Of a stretch of DNA of 64,000 nucleotides, positions 7,628-14,714 are shown piece by piece. The notes under the pieces are model-generated. The model was not told the DNA's origin. It searched no databases and worked only from the letters and a program-made list of their open reading frames with translations. The stretch is from JAEYXS01 sp943367715 (GTDB lineage Bacteria > Verrucomicrobiota > Verrucomicrobiia > Limisphaerales > JAEYXS01): positions 124,001-188,000 of the forward strand of contig CALRJY020000006.1 in NCBI GenBank assembly GCA_943367715.1, in the 5' to 3' direction. A program made the position numbers and the translations under genes. Numbering within the stretch: position 1 is the first letter of the stretch; each line of letters opens with the position of its first letter.

Positions 7628-8199
7628 TCGCGATTGAACTTAATAGTGATTCGACGATGGGCCAGTTGCGCGAGTTGCTTAGCAAAGTGCGGAATCCGCA
7701 GGGGATGTTGCGGGCGGTGGCGAAGCGGGCGGAGACGGAGTTGAAGGCGCATTTTCGGGGTCGCGATGCGAAGTCGGCGAACAAGCGCGGCGGTCAGCGC
7801 ACGAACTTCTGGGCGCAGGTGGAGAAGACGGTGGTGAGCGAGGTGGATGAGGCAGGCGGCTCAGTGAGGTTGGGGGTGTCGCATCAGGCGTTCGCGCAGA
7901 AGTTGTATGGCGGGGTGATCCGCGCGAAATCGGCGAGGGCGTTGACGATTCCGGTGACGGCGGAGGCTTATGGAAAATCCACGGCGGAGTTCGAAGGGGC
8001 GACGGGATTGCGATTGTTCTTCATCAAGCCGAATGAGACGGCGTTGCTGGCGACGCGGTTGCAGGGGGCGCGGGGAATCAAGGTACAGTATGTGCTGAAG
8101 GCGAGTGTGAACCAGGCGGCGGATCCGGAGGCGTTGCCGGATATGGAAAAATTGGGATCTGCTGTCCTAGAAACAGCAATGGAGGAACTGGGTAAATGA
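7624..8199 (+). CDS. phage virion morphogenesis protein (gpG-like)
   Basis: The 191-residue protein has the pattern of the phage morphogenesis / tail completion family (Mu gpG type): a helical N-terminus (LRELLSKVRNPQGMLRAVAKRAETELKAHF), then QRTNFWAQVEKTV, a beta-rich core (SVRLGVSHQAFAQKLYGG) and a hydrophobic C-terminal helix. It follows the portal with a 4-base overlap and precedes the protease gene, the position of G in Mu. Its job is likely head-tail joining or assembly. The family is identified from pattern and position rather than from catalytic motifs. Confidence 0.6.
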   Translation: MIAIELNSDSTMGQLRELLSKVRNPQGMLRAVAKRAETELKAHFRGRDAKSANKRGGQRTNFWAQVEKTVVSEVDEAGGSVRLGVSHQAFAQKLYGGVIRAKSARALTIPVTAEAYGKSTAEFEGATGLRLFFIKPNETALLATRLQGARGIKVQYVLKASVNQAADPEALPDMEKLGSAVLETAMEELGK

Positions 8200-8544
8200 A
8201 TGCGCAATGCTACGACTCACCCCTCACCCCGGCCCTCTCCCCATTGAGGGGAGAGGGAGGAGAAACGCTGTGGACGTCACTAGTGGCTACGGTGGTTTGG
8301 ATGGGCAGCGGCTTCGTCGGCGGCCGGCTGAGGACAGCCAGCCCTACCACGTGCGAAGTGTTGAAGCAGCCGGTGAGATTTGTGGGGGCGGTGGTGAGGG
8401 CCTTGGTTTGGGACGAGGAGCACCTCGTCCCTACCGGGAGAAGGGGAGCAGGCGAGACGCCTGCGGTACGGCAAGCCAGAGGCTTGCGCTACGAGTGAGG
8501 GGTTCGAGAACGAGGACGATTACGATCGAGTAACTAAGGAGTTT
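8200..8544. other. spacer before the protease gene, filled with repeats
   Basis: These 345 bp hold no convincing gene. They contain the palindromic repeat (8204-8260), a GGCGGCCGGCTGAGGACAGCC...CCCTACCA unit (8318-8350), and a run CGAGTGAGGGGTTCGAGAACGAGGACGATTACGA-like sequence (about 8491-8525) that recurs in front of 11342. The spacer ends in the ribosome site AAGGAG for the start at 8545. Confidence 0.7.
8204..8260 (+). repeat. interspersed palindromic repeat, copy 4
   Basis: Starts GCAATGCTACGACTCACC directly after the morphogenesis gene; arms CCCTCTCCCC and GGGGAGAGGG around ATTGA. Confidence 0.88.
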
Positions 8545-9576
8545 ATGAATATGAACAATACATTTCCGATTGAGGCGCGGTTGGCGGCGGCGTTGCCGGC
8601 TTTACCGACAAGCAACACAAACACAACGAATGAACCGCAACAGCCAGGTAGTGGCGAGGTAACAGAGTTGCCGACGGAGATTCAGTGGATGCCGGCGGGG
8701 GAGCATGTGATCGCGGCCACTCAGGGGGAGGCGGCGGTGACGCAGTTGGTGATCGTGAATGAGGAGACGGCGGTGCGGATGGAGGCGGTGTTGCAGGAGT
8801 TGCGGGCGCAGGCGGAGGCGGGGGCGGAGGATGTGCCGTACTTCGATTTCAATCACGAGGATGCGGAGGCTTCGGCGCGGCCGTTGCGGTTCTTCTGGGG
8901 TGGTGAGGATTTCTTCACGGGCGGAGTGCGCGTGGAGGTGGAGTGGACGGAGCCGGGTCGCACGGCGCTGCTGGGCAAGGCGTATCGCCGGTTTTCTCCG
9001 AGCTTTTTTGTGGATGCCGCAGGCGAGGTCACGGGTGCGCCGCTCAATATGGGCGGGCTGGTGAATCGCGCGGCGTTCAAAACGATCAACCCCATTGTCG
9101 CGGGGGCAAACACAAGTGACGGCGACGCAAACCAAGAAAGGTCAAACATTATGGACCCGATGAAACTGGCGGCCGAACTGGCCGCCGCACAGAAACGAAT
9201 CCAGGAACTGGAACAACTGCTCACGCTAAAGGCGAAGGACCAGGCGCGCGCGATCGTCGAGACGGCGGTGCGCACAGGCAAGCTCGCGCCACAAAACACG
9301 GCGCTGCATGCGAAGTGGGTGGATGCGCTGACGAAGAATCCGGAGCTGGCGGAAACGCTCACCGGTCTGGCGGTGAATCACGCGCTGGTCTCCATCGTGC
9401 CGCACACGACGGCGCCGGTGCATGCAGCGAATGCGAATGGTCCGGAGCATGAGTTCGTGGTGAAGGCGCGGCAGTTCGCGGAGCAACGCAAGGTGGTCTT
9501 CACGGAGGCAGTGATGCACGTGGCGGCGAAGGAGCCGGAGTTGTATGAGGCGTATCGCACCACTTTGGGTGAATGA
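8545..9576 (+). CDS. capsid maturation protease / scaffold (Mu gpI-like)
   Basis: The 343-residue protein matches the Mu I protease plan. The N-terminal half carries the catalytic-type segment VPYFDFNHEDAEASARPLRFFWGG and AYRRFSPSFFVD, and the C-terminal half is a helical scaffold (LAAELAAAQKRIQELEQLLTLKAK). In Mu-type heads this enzyme cleaves the scaffold and itself during capsid maturation. The start at 8545 has AAGGAG six bases before it; a second ATG lies two codons on. An internal ATG at 9151 with its own ribosome site probably gives a separate scaffold (see next entry). It is followed by decoration and capsid genes, as expected. Confidence 0.8.
   Translation: MNMNNTFPIEARLAAALPALPTSNTNTTNEPQQPGSGEVTELPTEIQWMPAGEHVIAATQGEAAVTQLVIVNEETAVRMEAVLQELRAQAEAGAEDVPYFDFNHEDAEASARPLRFFWGGEDFFTGGVRVEVEWTEPGRTALLGKAYRRFSPSFFVDAAGEVTGAPLNMGGLVNRAAFKTINPIVAGANTSDGDANQERSNIMDPMKLAAELAAAQKRIQELEQLLTLKAKDQARAIVETAVRTGKLAPQNTALHAKWVDALTKNPELAETLTGLAVNHALVSIVPHTTAPVHAANANGPEHEFVVKARQFAEQRKVVFTEAVMHVAAKEPELYEAYRTTLGE
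9151..9576 (+). CDS. possible nested scaffold protein (Mu gpZ-like), internal start in the protease gene
   Basis: Codon 203 of the protease gene is an ATG (MDPMKLAAELAAAQ) preceded by AAGAAAGG nine bases upstream. Translation from it would give a 141-residue helical protein made only of the scaffold half. In Mu the scaffold Z is produced in just this way from the 3' part of gene I. The evidence is the ribosome site and the domain boundary; use of this start is inferred. Confidence 0.45.
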   Translation: MDPMKLAAELAAAQKRIQELEQLLTLKAKDQARAIVETAVRTGKLAPQNTALHAKWVDALTKNPELAETLTGLAVNHALVSIVPHTTAPVHAANANGPEHEFVVKARQFAEQRKVVFTEAVMHVAAKEPELYEAYRTTLGE

Positions 9577-9725
9577 CGAATGTCGAAGCACGAATGACCA
9601 AGGAATGAGCAATGCCCGAAGTAATACGTGATGCGTAATGCGTAACGGGGAAGGCGAGTTCGGAGGACGACGACGGACAGGACGGTTAAGAAAACAAGGA
9701 ACAGTTAATTAAGGAGGACAGGATT

Positions 9726-10112
9726 ATGGGTATCGAAGTTTATACGGAAAATGGATATCGGACGTTCACGGAGGAGACTCCGGGACAATTGACGGGCAAA
9801 GAAGGTTACCTGGTGGAGCTGGTCTCCACGGGGAAGGTGCAGTTGCTGGCGAGCGGGCTGGCCATCGGCGTGGTGCATCAGAAGCTGGAAGGCGCGAATG
9901 ATGTGACGATCCGGCTGCTGGGCAAGGGTGGCACGGTGAAGTGTGTGAAGGGTGGAGCGATCGCCATCGGCGCACGCGTGAAGGGCGCCAGCGGCGGCAA
10001 ACTCACAACCACTTCATCGGGCGATCGCTCCATCGGCATCATCATCTCGCCCACCACGAGCGGCGCGGACGGCGATGTGTGCGAGGTGCTGGACATCGTG
10101 GAGAAGGTCTAG
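9726..10112 (+). CDS. capsid decoration (cement) protein, DUF2190-like
   Basis: The 128-residue protein is Gly/Val-rich and beta-rich (GIEVYTENGYRTF, KVQLLASGLAIGVVHQKL, KGGAIAIGARVKGASGGKL). Size, composition and position between protease and major capsid protein fit the DUF2190-type capsid cement proteins that sit on the outside of the shell and stabilise it. A strong AAGGAGG site precedes the start. The 149-bp spacer upstream contains further short repeats (GTGATGCGTAATGCGTAAC, near 9630). No signal or membrane segment. Confidence 0.6.
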   Translation: MGIEVYTENGYRTFTEETPGQLTGKEGYLVELVSTGKVQLLASGLAIGVVHQKLEGANDVTIRLLGKGGTVKCVKGGAIAIGARVKGASGGKLTTTSSGDRSIGIIISPTTSGADGDVCEVLDIVEKV

Positions 10113-10164
10113 GCCAGAGACGGTAATTCAATCAACAGACAGATAGACAAAGGAGAAAAAGATT

Positions 10165-11094
10165 ATGACTTCAAGTGCAACACTTAACACGGTTTTGACG
10201 GCGATGGCGGTCAAGTTCATGCAGGACAGCAAAAATTTCGTCGGGCTGCGCCTGTTTCCGCTCTTCCTCTCGGGAGAGCAGAGCGCGGGCTATTATGTGC
10301 TCGATGAGGAGAATCTGCTGAACGTGCCGCGCAACATCCAGCGCGCGCCGCGTTCCGCCTACAGCCGCGGGCTGATGAAGATCAGTTCCGATACGTTCAA
10401 CTGCCGCGAGTACGGCCATGAGGAACCGGTGGACGATCGCGAGCGCAAGAAGTATGCGCGCTCGTTCGATGCGGATTCCTCGGCGATGCGGCGCGCGATG
10501 AATGTGCTGATGGTAAATCACGAGATCCGCGTGAAGGACAAGGCGACGGGTGTAACGGTGCCGACGAGCAGTCCTTCCACAAAGTGGGATTCGGCGAATT
10601 CCGATCCGATCGCGAACATCGAGGTGGCACGCTCCAGCATCCACAAGAACACGGGCATGGAGGCGAACACGATGGTGGTGAGCCGCGATGTGTTCAATGT
10701 GCTGAAGGAACACGAACTGGTGGCCGAGAAGATCAAGTACTCGGAACGCGCGATCATCACGCCGGACTTGCTGGCGGCGGTGTTCGGCGTGGAGCAGTTC
10801 CTGGTGGCGGGCACGATCGAGAACACGGCGCAGGAAGGCCAGGCGGTCACGCCGAATTACATCTGGGGCGATTCCGTGGTGCTCGCGCATGTGCAGGATA
10901 CGCCGGATCTAATGGCACCGAACTTCGGGCGTACATTCGGTTGGGTGGGAGAAGTGGGCACCGAAGCGGTGCTGGTGGAGACGTATCGCCAGGATGTGAT
11001 CCGCTCGGACGTGCATCGTGCGCGACAGGATGTGGATGAGAAAATCATCGGGGCGAAGGCGGGGTATCACCTGAGCAATGTGCTGACCACTTAA
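10165..11094 (+). CDS. major capsid protein (HK97-fold type)
   Basis: The 309-residue protein follows the protease and decoration genes. Visible hallmarks of an HK97-like coat are the N-terminal arm (TSSATLNTVLTAMAVKF), the long spine-helix region with DRERKKYARSFDADSSAMRRAMNVLM, NTMVVSRDVFNVLKEH, and the C-terminal P-domain strand block (GWVGEVGTEAVLVETYRQD). It would form the shell into which DNA is packed. It differs from Mu gpT in its N-terminus, so the exact subfamily is uncertain. The gene is intact and preceded by AAAGGAG. Confidence 0.8.
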   Translation: MTSSATLNTVLTAMAVKFMQDSKNFVGLRLFPLFLSGEQSAGYYVLDEENLLNVPRNIQRAPRSAYSRGLMKISSDTFNCREYGHEEPVDDRERKKYARSFDADSSAMRRAMNVLMVNHEIRVKDKATGVTVPTSSPSTKWDSANSDPIANIEVARSSIHKNTGMEANTMVVSRDVFNVLKEHELVAEKIKYSERAIITPDLLAAVFGVEQFLVAGTIENTAQEGQAVTPNYIWGDSVVLAHVQDTPDLMAPNFGRTFGWVGEVGTEAVLVETYRQDVIRSDVHRARQDVDEKIIGAKAGYHLSNVLTT

Positions 11095-11155
11095 TCGTTA
11101 AAAGGGTGATTCGTGAAACGTGAATCGGAGGAAGTCTGGCCACGGTTCGTGAAAT

Positions 11156-11200
11156 CTCACCCCTCACCCCGGCCCTCTCCCCTTTGAGGGGAGAGGGTGG
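11156..11200 (+). repeat. interspersed palindromic repeat, copy 5 (shortened)
   Basis: Lacks the GCAATGCTACGA head; begins CTCACCCCTCACCCC with arms CCCTCTCCCC and GGGGAGAGGG around TTTGA. It lies in the 247-bp spacer after the capsid gene. Confidence 0.85.
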
Positions 11201-11341
11201 TGGTAGCGGTGAAATAGGTGGAGCGGCCGATGCGGTCTGGAGAGAGCGATGAATGAGAGGTTAGCGCCGACTTACGTCGGCGGCTACGAGTGAGGGGCGA
11301 GGACGTAGGACGAGGACGATTACGAAAGGGAGGAGTTGATT

Positions 11342-11731
11342 ATGGCTATCACATTCACGGAGGAAGATCTGCTGGTGGATATCTCGCAGGAGGAGCTGGA
11401 TGGCATCGCGAAGGAGCTGGTGTCTGATGGTGATCCGGAGCCGATCGCGAGGACGATCGCGGAGCAGTTGCAGAAGGTGGAGGATTATACGGCGCGTTTT
11501 GAGGTGCCGGAGCTGCGTTATCAGCGGCTCGTCCGCGCCTTGGTGCTCTTCGAGATCTATGCGCGGCTCGCGGAGATTCCGAAGAAGCGGCAGACGAAGT
11601 ACGACGAGGCGATGAAGGAGTTGAAGGACATCCGCGATGGAAAATTCCCGGACCTGATGCTGGAGGAGCCGCCACCGGCGGGCATTCCGAGCGGTCATGG
11701 CAACTGGGGGAGCAAGGAGAAATTAGTATGA
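11342..11731 (+). CDS. Mu gp36-like protein (DUF1320), head-tail connector
   Basis: The 129-residue protein opens FTEEDLLVDISQEELDGIAKEL and is helical throughout (YQRLVRALVLFEIYARLAEIPKKRQTKYDEAMKELKDI), the usual pattern of DUF1320 (Mu gp36), a head-tail connector or stopper candidate. ATG 11342 is chosen because GGGAGGAG sits six bases upstream; a TTG two codons earlier is possible. It overlaps the next gene by 4 bases. Position right after the capsid gene agrees with Mu. Confidence 0.7.
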   Translation: MAITFTEEDLLVDISQEELDGIAKELVSDGDPEPIARTIAEQLQKVEDYTARFEVPELRYQRLVRALVLFEIYARLAEIPKKRQTKYDEAMKELKDIRDGKFPDLMLEEPPPAGIPSGHGNWGSKEKLV

Positions 11732-12156
11732 CGACGACATTAGCAAACAACGGCCAGCCGGTGATGAATCTCACGGCTTTGAGCCTGGAGAGCGTGGTGT
11801 ATAACGGCGATCCGGTCCGCGTGGATCTGGGTGCGACCGCGCCGCTGGATTACAGCGGCATCATGGTGACGGCGCAGACGCACAATCCCACGAACAGCGG
11901 CACGGGCATGACGGTGTGCTTCGGCTTCTGTCACGAGGAGCTGACGCCAAGCGTGGCGGTGCAACGGCTGCAAGCGCGGGTGAAGACCATCACGTGCAGC
12001 CTGATCACGGCGACGGGCTATGGTGATACGCGGGACTTTGCCTCGGGCAAGGAACCGGTGGGCGGACGTTACCTCTACCTCTGGTGGGAAACTTCCGGCG
12101 GAGGCAATCCCGCCGACACGGTGGATCTCAAGGTGTGGGTGCAGTTCCTCAAATGA
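11728..12156 (+). CDS. phage structural protein, paralogue 1 of a tandem pair
   Basis: I do not recognise this 142-residue protein. It is beta-rich and ends VGGRYLYLWWETSGGG...VDLKVWVQFLK. The neighbouring product ends IQARYLYLYWNATSAS...FDLEVHAIPVP, so the two genes look like an old tandem duplication. The start ATG is coupled to the previous stop (ATGA). It lies between gp36-like and gp37-like genes, so it is probably a virion protein; a second decoration or head-fibre protein is possible. Confidence 0.6.
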   Translation: MTTTLANNGQPVMNLTALSLESVVYNGDPVRVDLGATAPLDYSGIMVTAQTHNPTNSGTGMTVCFGFCHEELTPSVAVQRLQARVKTITCSLITATGYGDTRDFASGKEPVGGRYLYLWWETSGGGNPADTVDLKVWVQFLK

Positions 12157-12179
12157 GTTGCGCGAAGGAGAAAATCATC

Positions 12180-12608
12180 ATGAAGAATCCACAATATTAC
12201 GAAGCACCGCCGGTGCTCACGCTGACGGATGAGCCCTTCGAGAGTGCGGCGGAGGGCGGCTACGATCTCACCAAGATCGATCTGCAGAACACGCCGTGGC
12301 GGCATGCGGCGGCGATCCAGCTCAACGTGAAAACGGTGAGCAATCAAAACGCGGCGGACTCGGTCTTGCTGAGCTACGCGTTCTCACGTGAGGACATCAG
12401 CGGGCAGAGCGGCGCCACGATGCGCCTCAGTACCCGGGCGACCACGCTCACGCTGACGTTGCCAACAAACATCGATGGCGGAACGGAACGTGAGTTCGTC
12501 TCGGCGCGCATCCCGATCCAGGCGCGGTATCTCTATCTCTACTGGAATGCGACGAGCGCTTCGGAAGAGGTGTTCGACCTGGAGGTTCACGCCATCCCGG
12601 TGCCTTAA
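12180..12608 (+). CDS. phage structural protein, paralogue 2 of a tandem pair
   Basis: The 142-residue product shares its length and C-terminal pattern (RYLYLYW followed by an acidic beta strand) with the preceding gene. The N-terminal part differs (PQYYEAPPVLTLTDEPFESA). The start is ATG 12180 with GAAGGAG upstream; the frame is open further 5' but that part is antisense-like sequence inside the previous gene. No family name can be given. Likely a virion surface or connector protein by position. Confidence 0.6.
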   Translation: MKNPQYYEAPPVLTLTDEPFESAAEGGYDLTKIDLQNTPWRHAAAIQLNVKTVSNQNAADSVLLSYAFSREDISGQSGATMRLSTRATTLTLTLPTNIDGGTEREFVSARIPIQARYLYLYWNATSASEEVFDLEVHAIPVP

Positions 12609-12626
12609 GCGCGAAGGAACAAACGT

Positions 12627-13133
12627 ATGCCATTCACCGATACATTAACGGTGCTCGCGAAGCTGAAGACACGGCTCGCGGCGTTGGAACTCACGGCGGG
12701 CACACCGCTCTTCGACAAGGTGGAGTATTACAGCTCGACGGATCTGTTGAAGGCGCTCCAGGAACTGCGCGTGTTCAAGAATCGCGTGTGCCTCATCGTG
12801 CCGGGTGATGATGACTTCATGAACGAAGTGTCGGGGCGCACGCTGAACACCGTGGTGGAGCGGCATGTATTCCTGCTGCTGGCGGACCGGGATTACGGGC
12901 GCCGGCAAGCGGCGGCGACGGGTGACGAGAACACGCAAGGGGTCATCGCGATGAAGGACAAGGTGGTGAGCGATCTCACGGGGAAGAATCTGGATTCGCG
13001 TCAGGTTTTGGTGAAGCCGGTGAATGGCACGCCGCTGCTGATCCAAGGACCGAAACGTGAGGAGGCCGCCGGGCGCGAGGCGTGGAACCTGGAGCTGGTG
13101 GTGGAGTGCGGACAGGTGCTGACGCAGCATTAG
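12627..13133 (+). CDS. Mu gp37-like protein (DUF1834)
   Basis: The 168-residue protein has the DUF1834 pattern: N-terminal helix (DTLTVLAKLKTRLAALEL), strand-turn-strand with FKNRVCLIVPGDDDFMNE, the block RTLNTVVERHVFLLLADRDY, and a conserved C-terminal WNLELVVECG strand. Members of this group act as tail terminator or head-tail joining proteins between head and tail genes, which is where this gene lies. Intact, with GAAGGA upstream. Confidence 0.65.
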   Translation: MPFTDTLTVLAKLKTRLAALELTAGTPLFDKVEYYSSTDLLKALQELRVFKNRVCLIVPGDDDFMNEVSGRTLNTVVERHVFLLLADRDYGRRQAAATGDENTQGVIAMKDKVVSDLTGKNLDSRQVLVKPVNGTPLLIQGPKREEAAGREAWNLELVVECGQVLTQH

Positions 13134-13238
13134 AAAGTTCAAAATCCAAAGCTCAAAGCATCAAAGAAGTAAGACGCGGACAGACAAAAACAATCAGTCG
13201 GACAGTTAAGTAGCAACAAACAGAAACAAAGGAGAGTT

Positions 13239-13982
13239 ATGAAGGAAACGGGAGATCTTATTTATCGCAAACAGACGACGGGGAAATTGTTCTTCAAGCG
13301 CGAAGGCGAATCGGCCTTCGTCGATTTCGGCAACGTGCGGATGCACAAGTTCGCGCCGAAGATCGAGCGCACGAAGACGACGGTGGCGCGCAAGGGTTAT
13401 GTGCAGCTCGTGGAAGAGCGGCCCACGCAAGTGGAGCATCGCTGGACGGTGGGATTGGACGAGGAGCTGCCGGACCTGGTGCGGCTGCATCTGCTGGCCG
13501 GAGCAGGTGAAACGGTGACCCAGACGGATACGGCCGTGCCGGCCTACGCGGTGACCGGCGTCAAGAAAGGCCAGGTCATCGTGCTGCCAGCGCAAAACGT
13601 CACGGTGACCACCGTGAAGATCGACGAGACAACAGACATCACCACGGTGGCCAATGTGGATTACAAGGTGGATGCGATGGCGGGCACCATCACGATCCTG
13701 CAGGCCGGCCAGATCGCCGACGGTGACGACCTGCTGATCGCCTACACGCCGGTCGCGGGCACGTTTGTGCAGCACACCGGGCTCACGGACCTGTGTGTGA
13801 AAGGCACGGCGGTGTTCGACGAGTATGACCAGCACAGTGACGCGCCCCGCGCACGTTACACGTTCACGGCCCAGATCACCGTCAGCAACGGCGGCGACAA
13901 TGACGGCAAGAAGCAGAGCGAGTTCGAGGTGGAACTGCTGGCCACCGGACAGGTCGTGCGGCGCGGACGGGTGGATGCGTAG
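13239..13982 (+). CDS. major tail tube protein
   Basis: The 247-residue product contains an N-terminal tube-like beta domain (DLIYRKQTTGKLFFKREGESAFVDFGNVRMHKF), a central Ig-like insertion (VTVTTVKIDETTDITTVANVDYKV) and ends with the strand EFEVELLATGQVV typical of siphovirus tail tubes (tube-forming hexamers). It precedes the frameshifted chaperone and tape measure, the usual order in long non-contractile tails. No sheath gene is found, so the tail should be non-contractile, unlike Mu itself. The start has AAAGGAGAG upstream. Confidence 0.72.
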   Translation: MKETGDLIYRKQTTGKLFFKREGESAFVDFGNVRMHKFAPKIERTKTTVARKGYVQLVEERPTQVEHRWTVGLDEELPDLVRLHLLAGAGETVTQTDTAVPAYAVTGVKKGQVIVLPAQNVTVTTVKIDETTDITTVANVDYKVDAMAGTITILQAGQIADGDDLLIAYTPVAGTFVQHTGLTDLCVKGTAVFDEYDQHSDAPRARYTFTAQITVSNGGDNDGKKQSEFEVELLATGQVVRRGRVDA

Positions 13983-13984
13983 GC

Positions 13985-14040
13985 CGGCTAAACCGACCGG
14001 CCAATAAGCCTGGCGGGTGTGAGGAGCATCCGCCGGGCTT
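13985..14040. other. paired hairpins after the tail tube gene
   Basis: Two inverted repeats follow the stop codon: GGCCGG...CCGGCC and AAGCCTGGCGGGTG / CATCCGCCGGGCTT (with G-U pairs). No T-run follows, so it is not a standard intrinsic terminator; it may weaken readthrough or protect the abundant tube mRNA end. Confidence 0.4.
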
Positions 14041-14087
14041 AACGGAGGCAGGAAAATTCGAGAACTATAAACGGAAAAACAAAGATT

Positions 14088-14471
14088 ATGGAACCTACGA
14101 AGATCGAGACATTGATGGGCGGAAAAGTGGTGACGGTCACTTTGCGTGAGGGCGCGAAAGAAGAAGTCACGGTGCAGCAACTGGCGGTGGCGCAGATGCC
14201 CCGTTTGCTCGCGGTGATCGAAGATGAGGCGGCGATGGTGGAGCTGTTCTGCGGCAAGCCGAAGGGCTGGGCCACGACGCTCACGCCGGAAGCGCATGAG
14301 GAGATCGTTACCGAAGGGGAAAGGCTGAACGCGGATTTTTTCGAGCGCTGGGTGCAGCGCCAGTTGCAACGGCGCGAGCGGCTGGTGCCCGGCATCACGC
14401 AGGCGATGCAGAGCACGGTGCTCTCGAGTTTGCGGACTGGGTCGCCGAGCTCGCCATCGAGTCTGGCCTGA
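14088..14471 (+). CDS. tail assembly chaperone, first frame (gpG-like)
   Basis: The 127-residue product is small, acidic and helical (LLAVIEDEAAMVELFCG, HEEIVTEGERLNADFFERWVQRQLQRRE) and lies between tail tube and tape measure, the position of the G/GT tail assembly chaperone of long-tailed phages, which coats the tape measure during tail assembly. Coding quality drops near the 3' end (TGSPSSPSSLA), while the -1 frame becomes clearly coding there, so a programmed -1 frameshift is likely. The slippery heptamer T TTT TTC occurs at 14336-14342 in the correct phase. Confidence 0.65.
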   Translation: MEPTKIETLMGGKVVTVTLREGAKEEVTVQQLAVAQMPRLLAVIEDEAAMVELFCGKPKGWATTLTPEAHEEIVTEGERLNADFFERWVQRQLQRRERLVPGITQAMQSTVLSSLRTGSPSSPSSLA

Positions 14472-14668
14472 GCCTGAGGGAAGCGCGGGAACATTCCCTG
14501 GCCCAGCTCAAGTTGCTGGCCGCCGCCGCGGAGCGGGTGCACGCGGCGCAGAAGCTGACGGATTCGAATGTGGTGTATGCGGCGGTGGCCGCGTGCTGGG
14601 CGCAGGGAGGAACGGAAGTGTTGATGGAATTGCAGGAGAAATTGCGGGCGCAGTGTGAGGGGAGATGA
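14342..14668 (+). CDS. tail assembly chaperone, -1 frame extension (gpGT-like)
   Basis: From about 14420 the -1 frame encodes a good protein segment (ALEFADWVAELAIESGLSLR, later SNVVYAAVAACWAQ) ending at TGA 14666-14668. This frame has no ATG, GTG or TTG before roughly 14510, so it is best read as a frameshift extension of the preceding gene. The frame is open from 14300, so slippage could occur at T TTT TTC (14336-14342) or nearer 14420; the amino acids between 14342 and 14420 look poorer in this frame than in frame 0. Alternatively a point deletion split one gene. Confidence 0.55.
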   Translation, partial: RALGAAPVATARAAGARHHAGDAEHGALEFADWVAELAIESGLSLREAREHSLAQLKLLAAAAERVHAAQKLTDSNVVYAAVAACWAQGGTEVLMELQEKLRAQCEGR

Positions 14669-14679
14669 TGATGCGGAGT

Positions 14680-14699
14680 GACCCGCCTGCGGGCGGGTC
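14680..14699 (+). promoter_or_regulatory. hairpin in front of the tape measure ribosome site
   Basis: A perfect palindrome, GACCCGCC-TGCG-GGCGGGTC, ends three bases before the GGAAAGGAGG site of the tape measure gene. It could reduce translation of the tape measure relative to the chaperone, or be a short REP-like element. Confidence 0.45.
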
Positions 14700-14714
14700 C
14701 GGAAAGGAGGAGTT

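Noticed and set aside
13985..14040. Intrinsic terminator after the tail tube gene
   Set aside because: Stems are present but no T-run follows, and the tail genes continue immediately downstream, so it is recorded only as hairpins.
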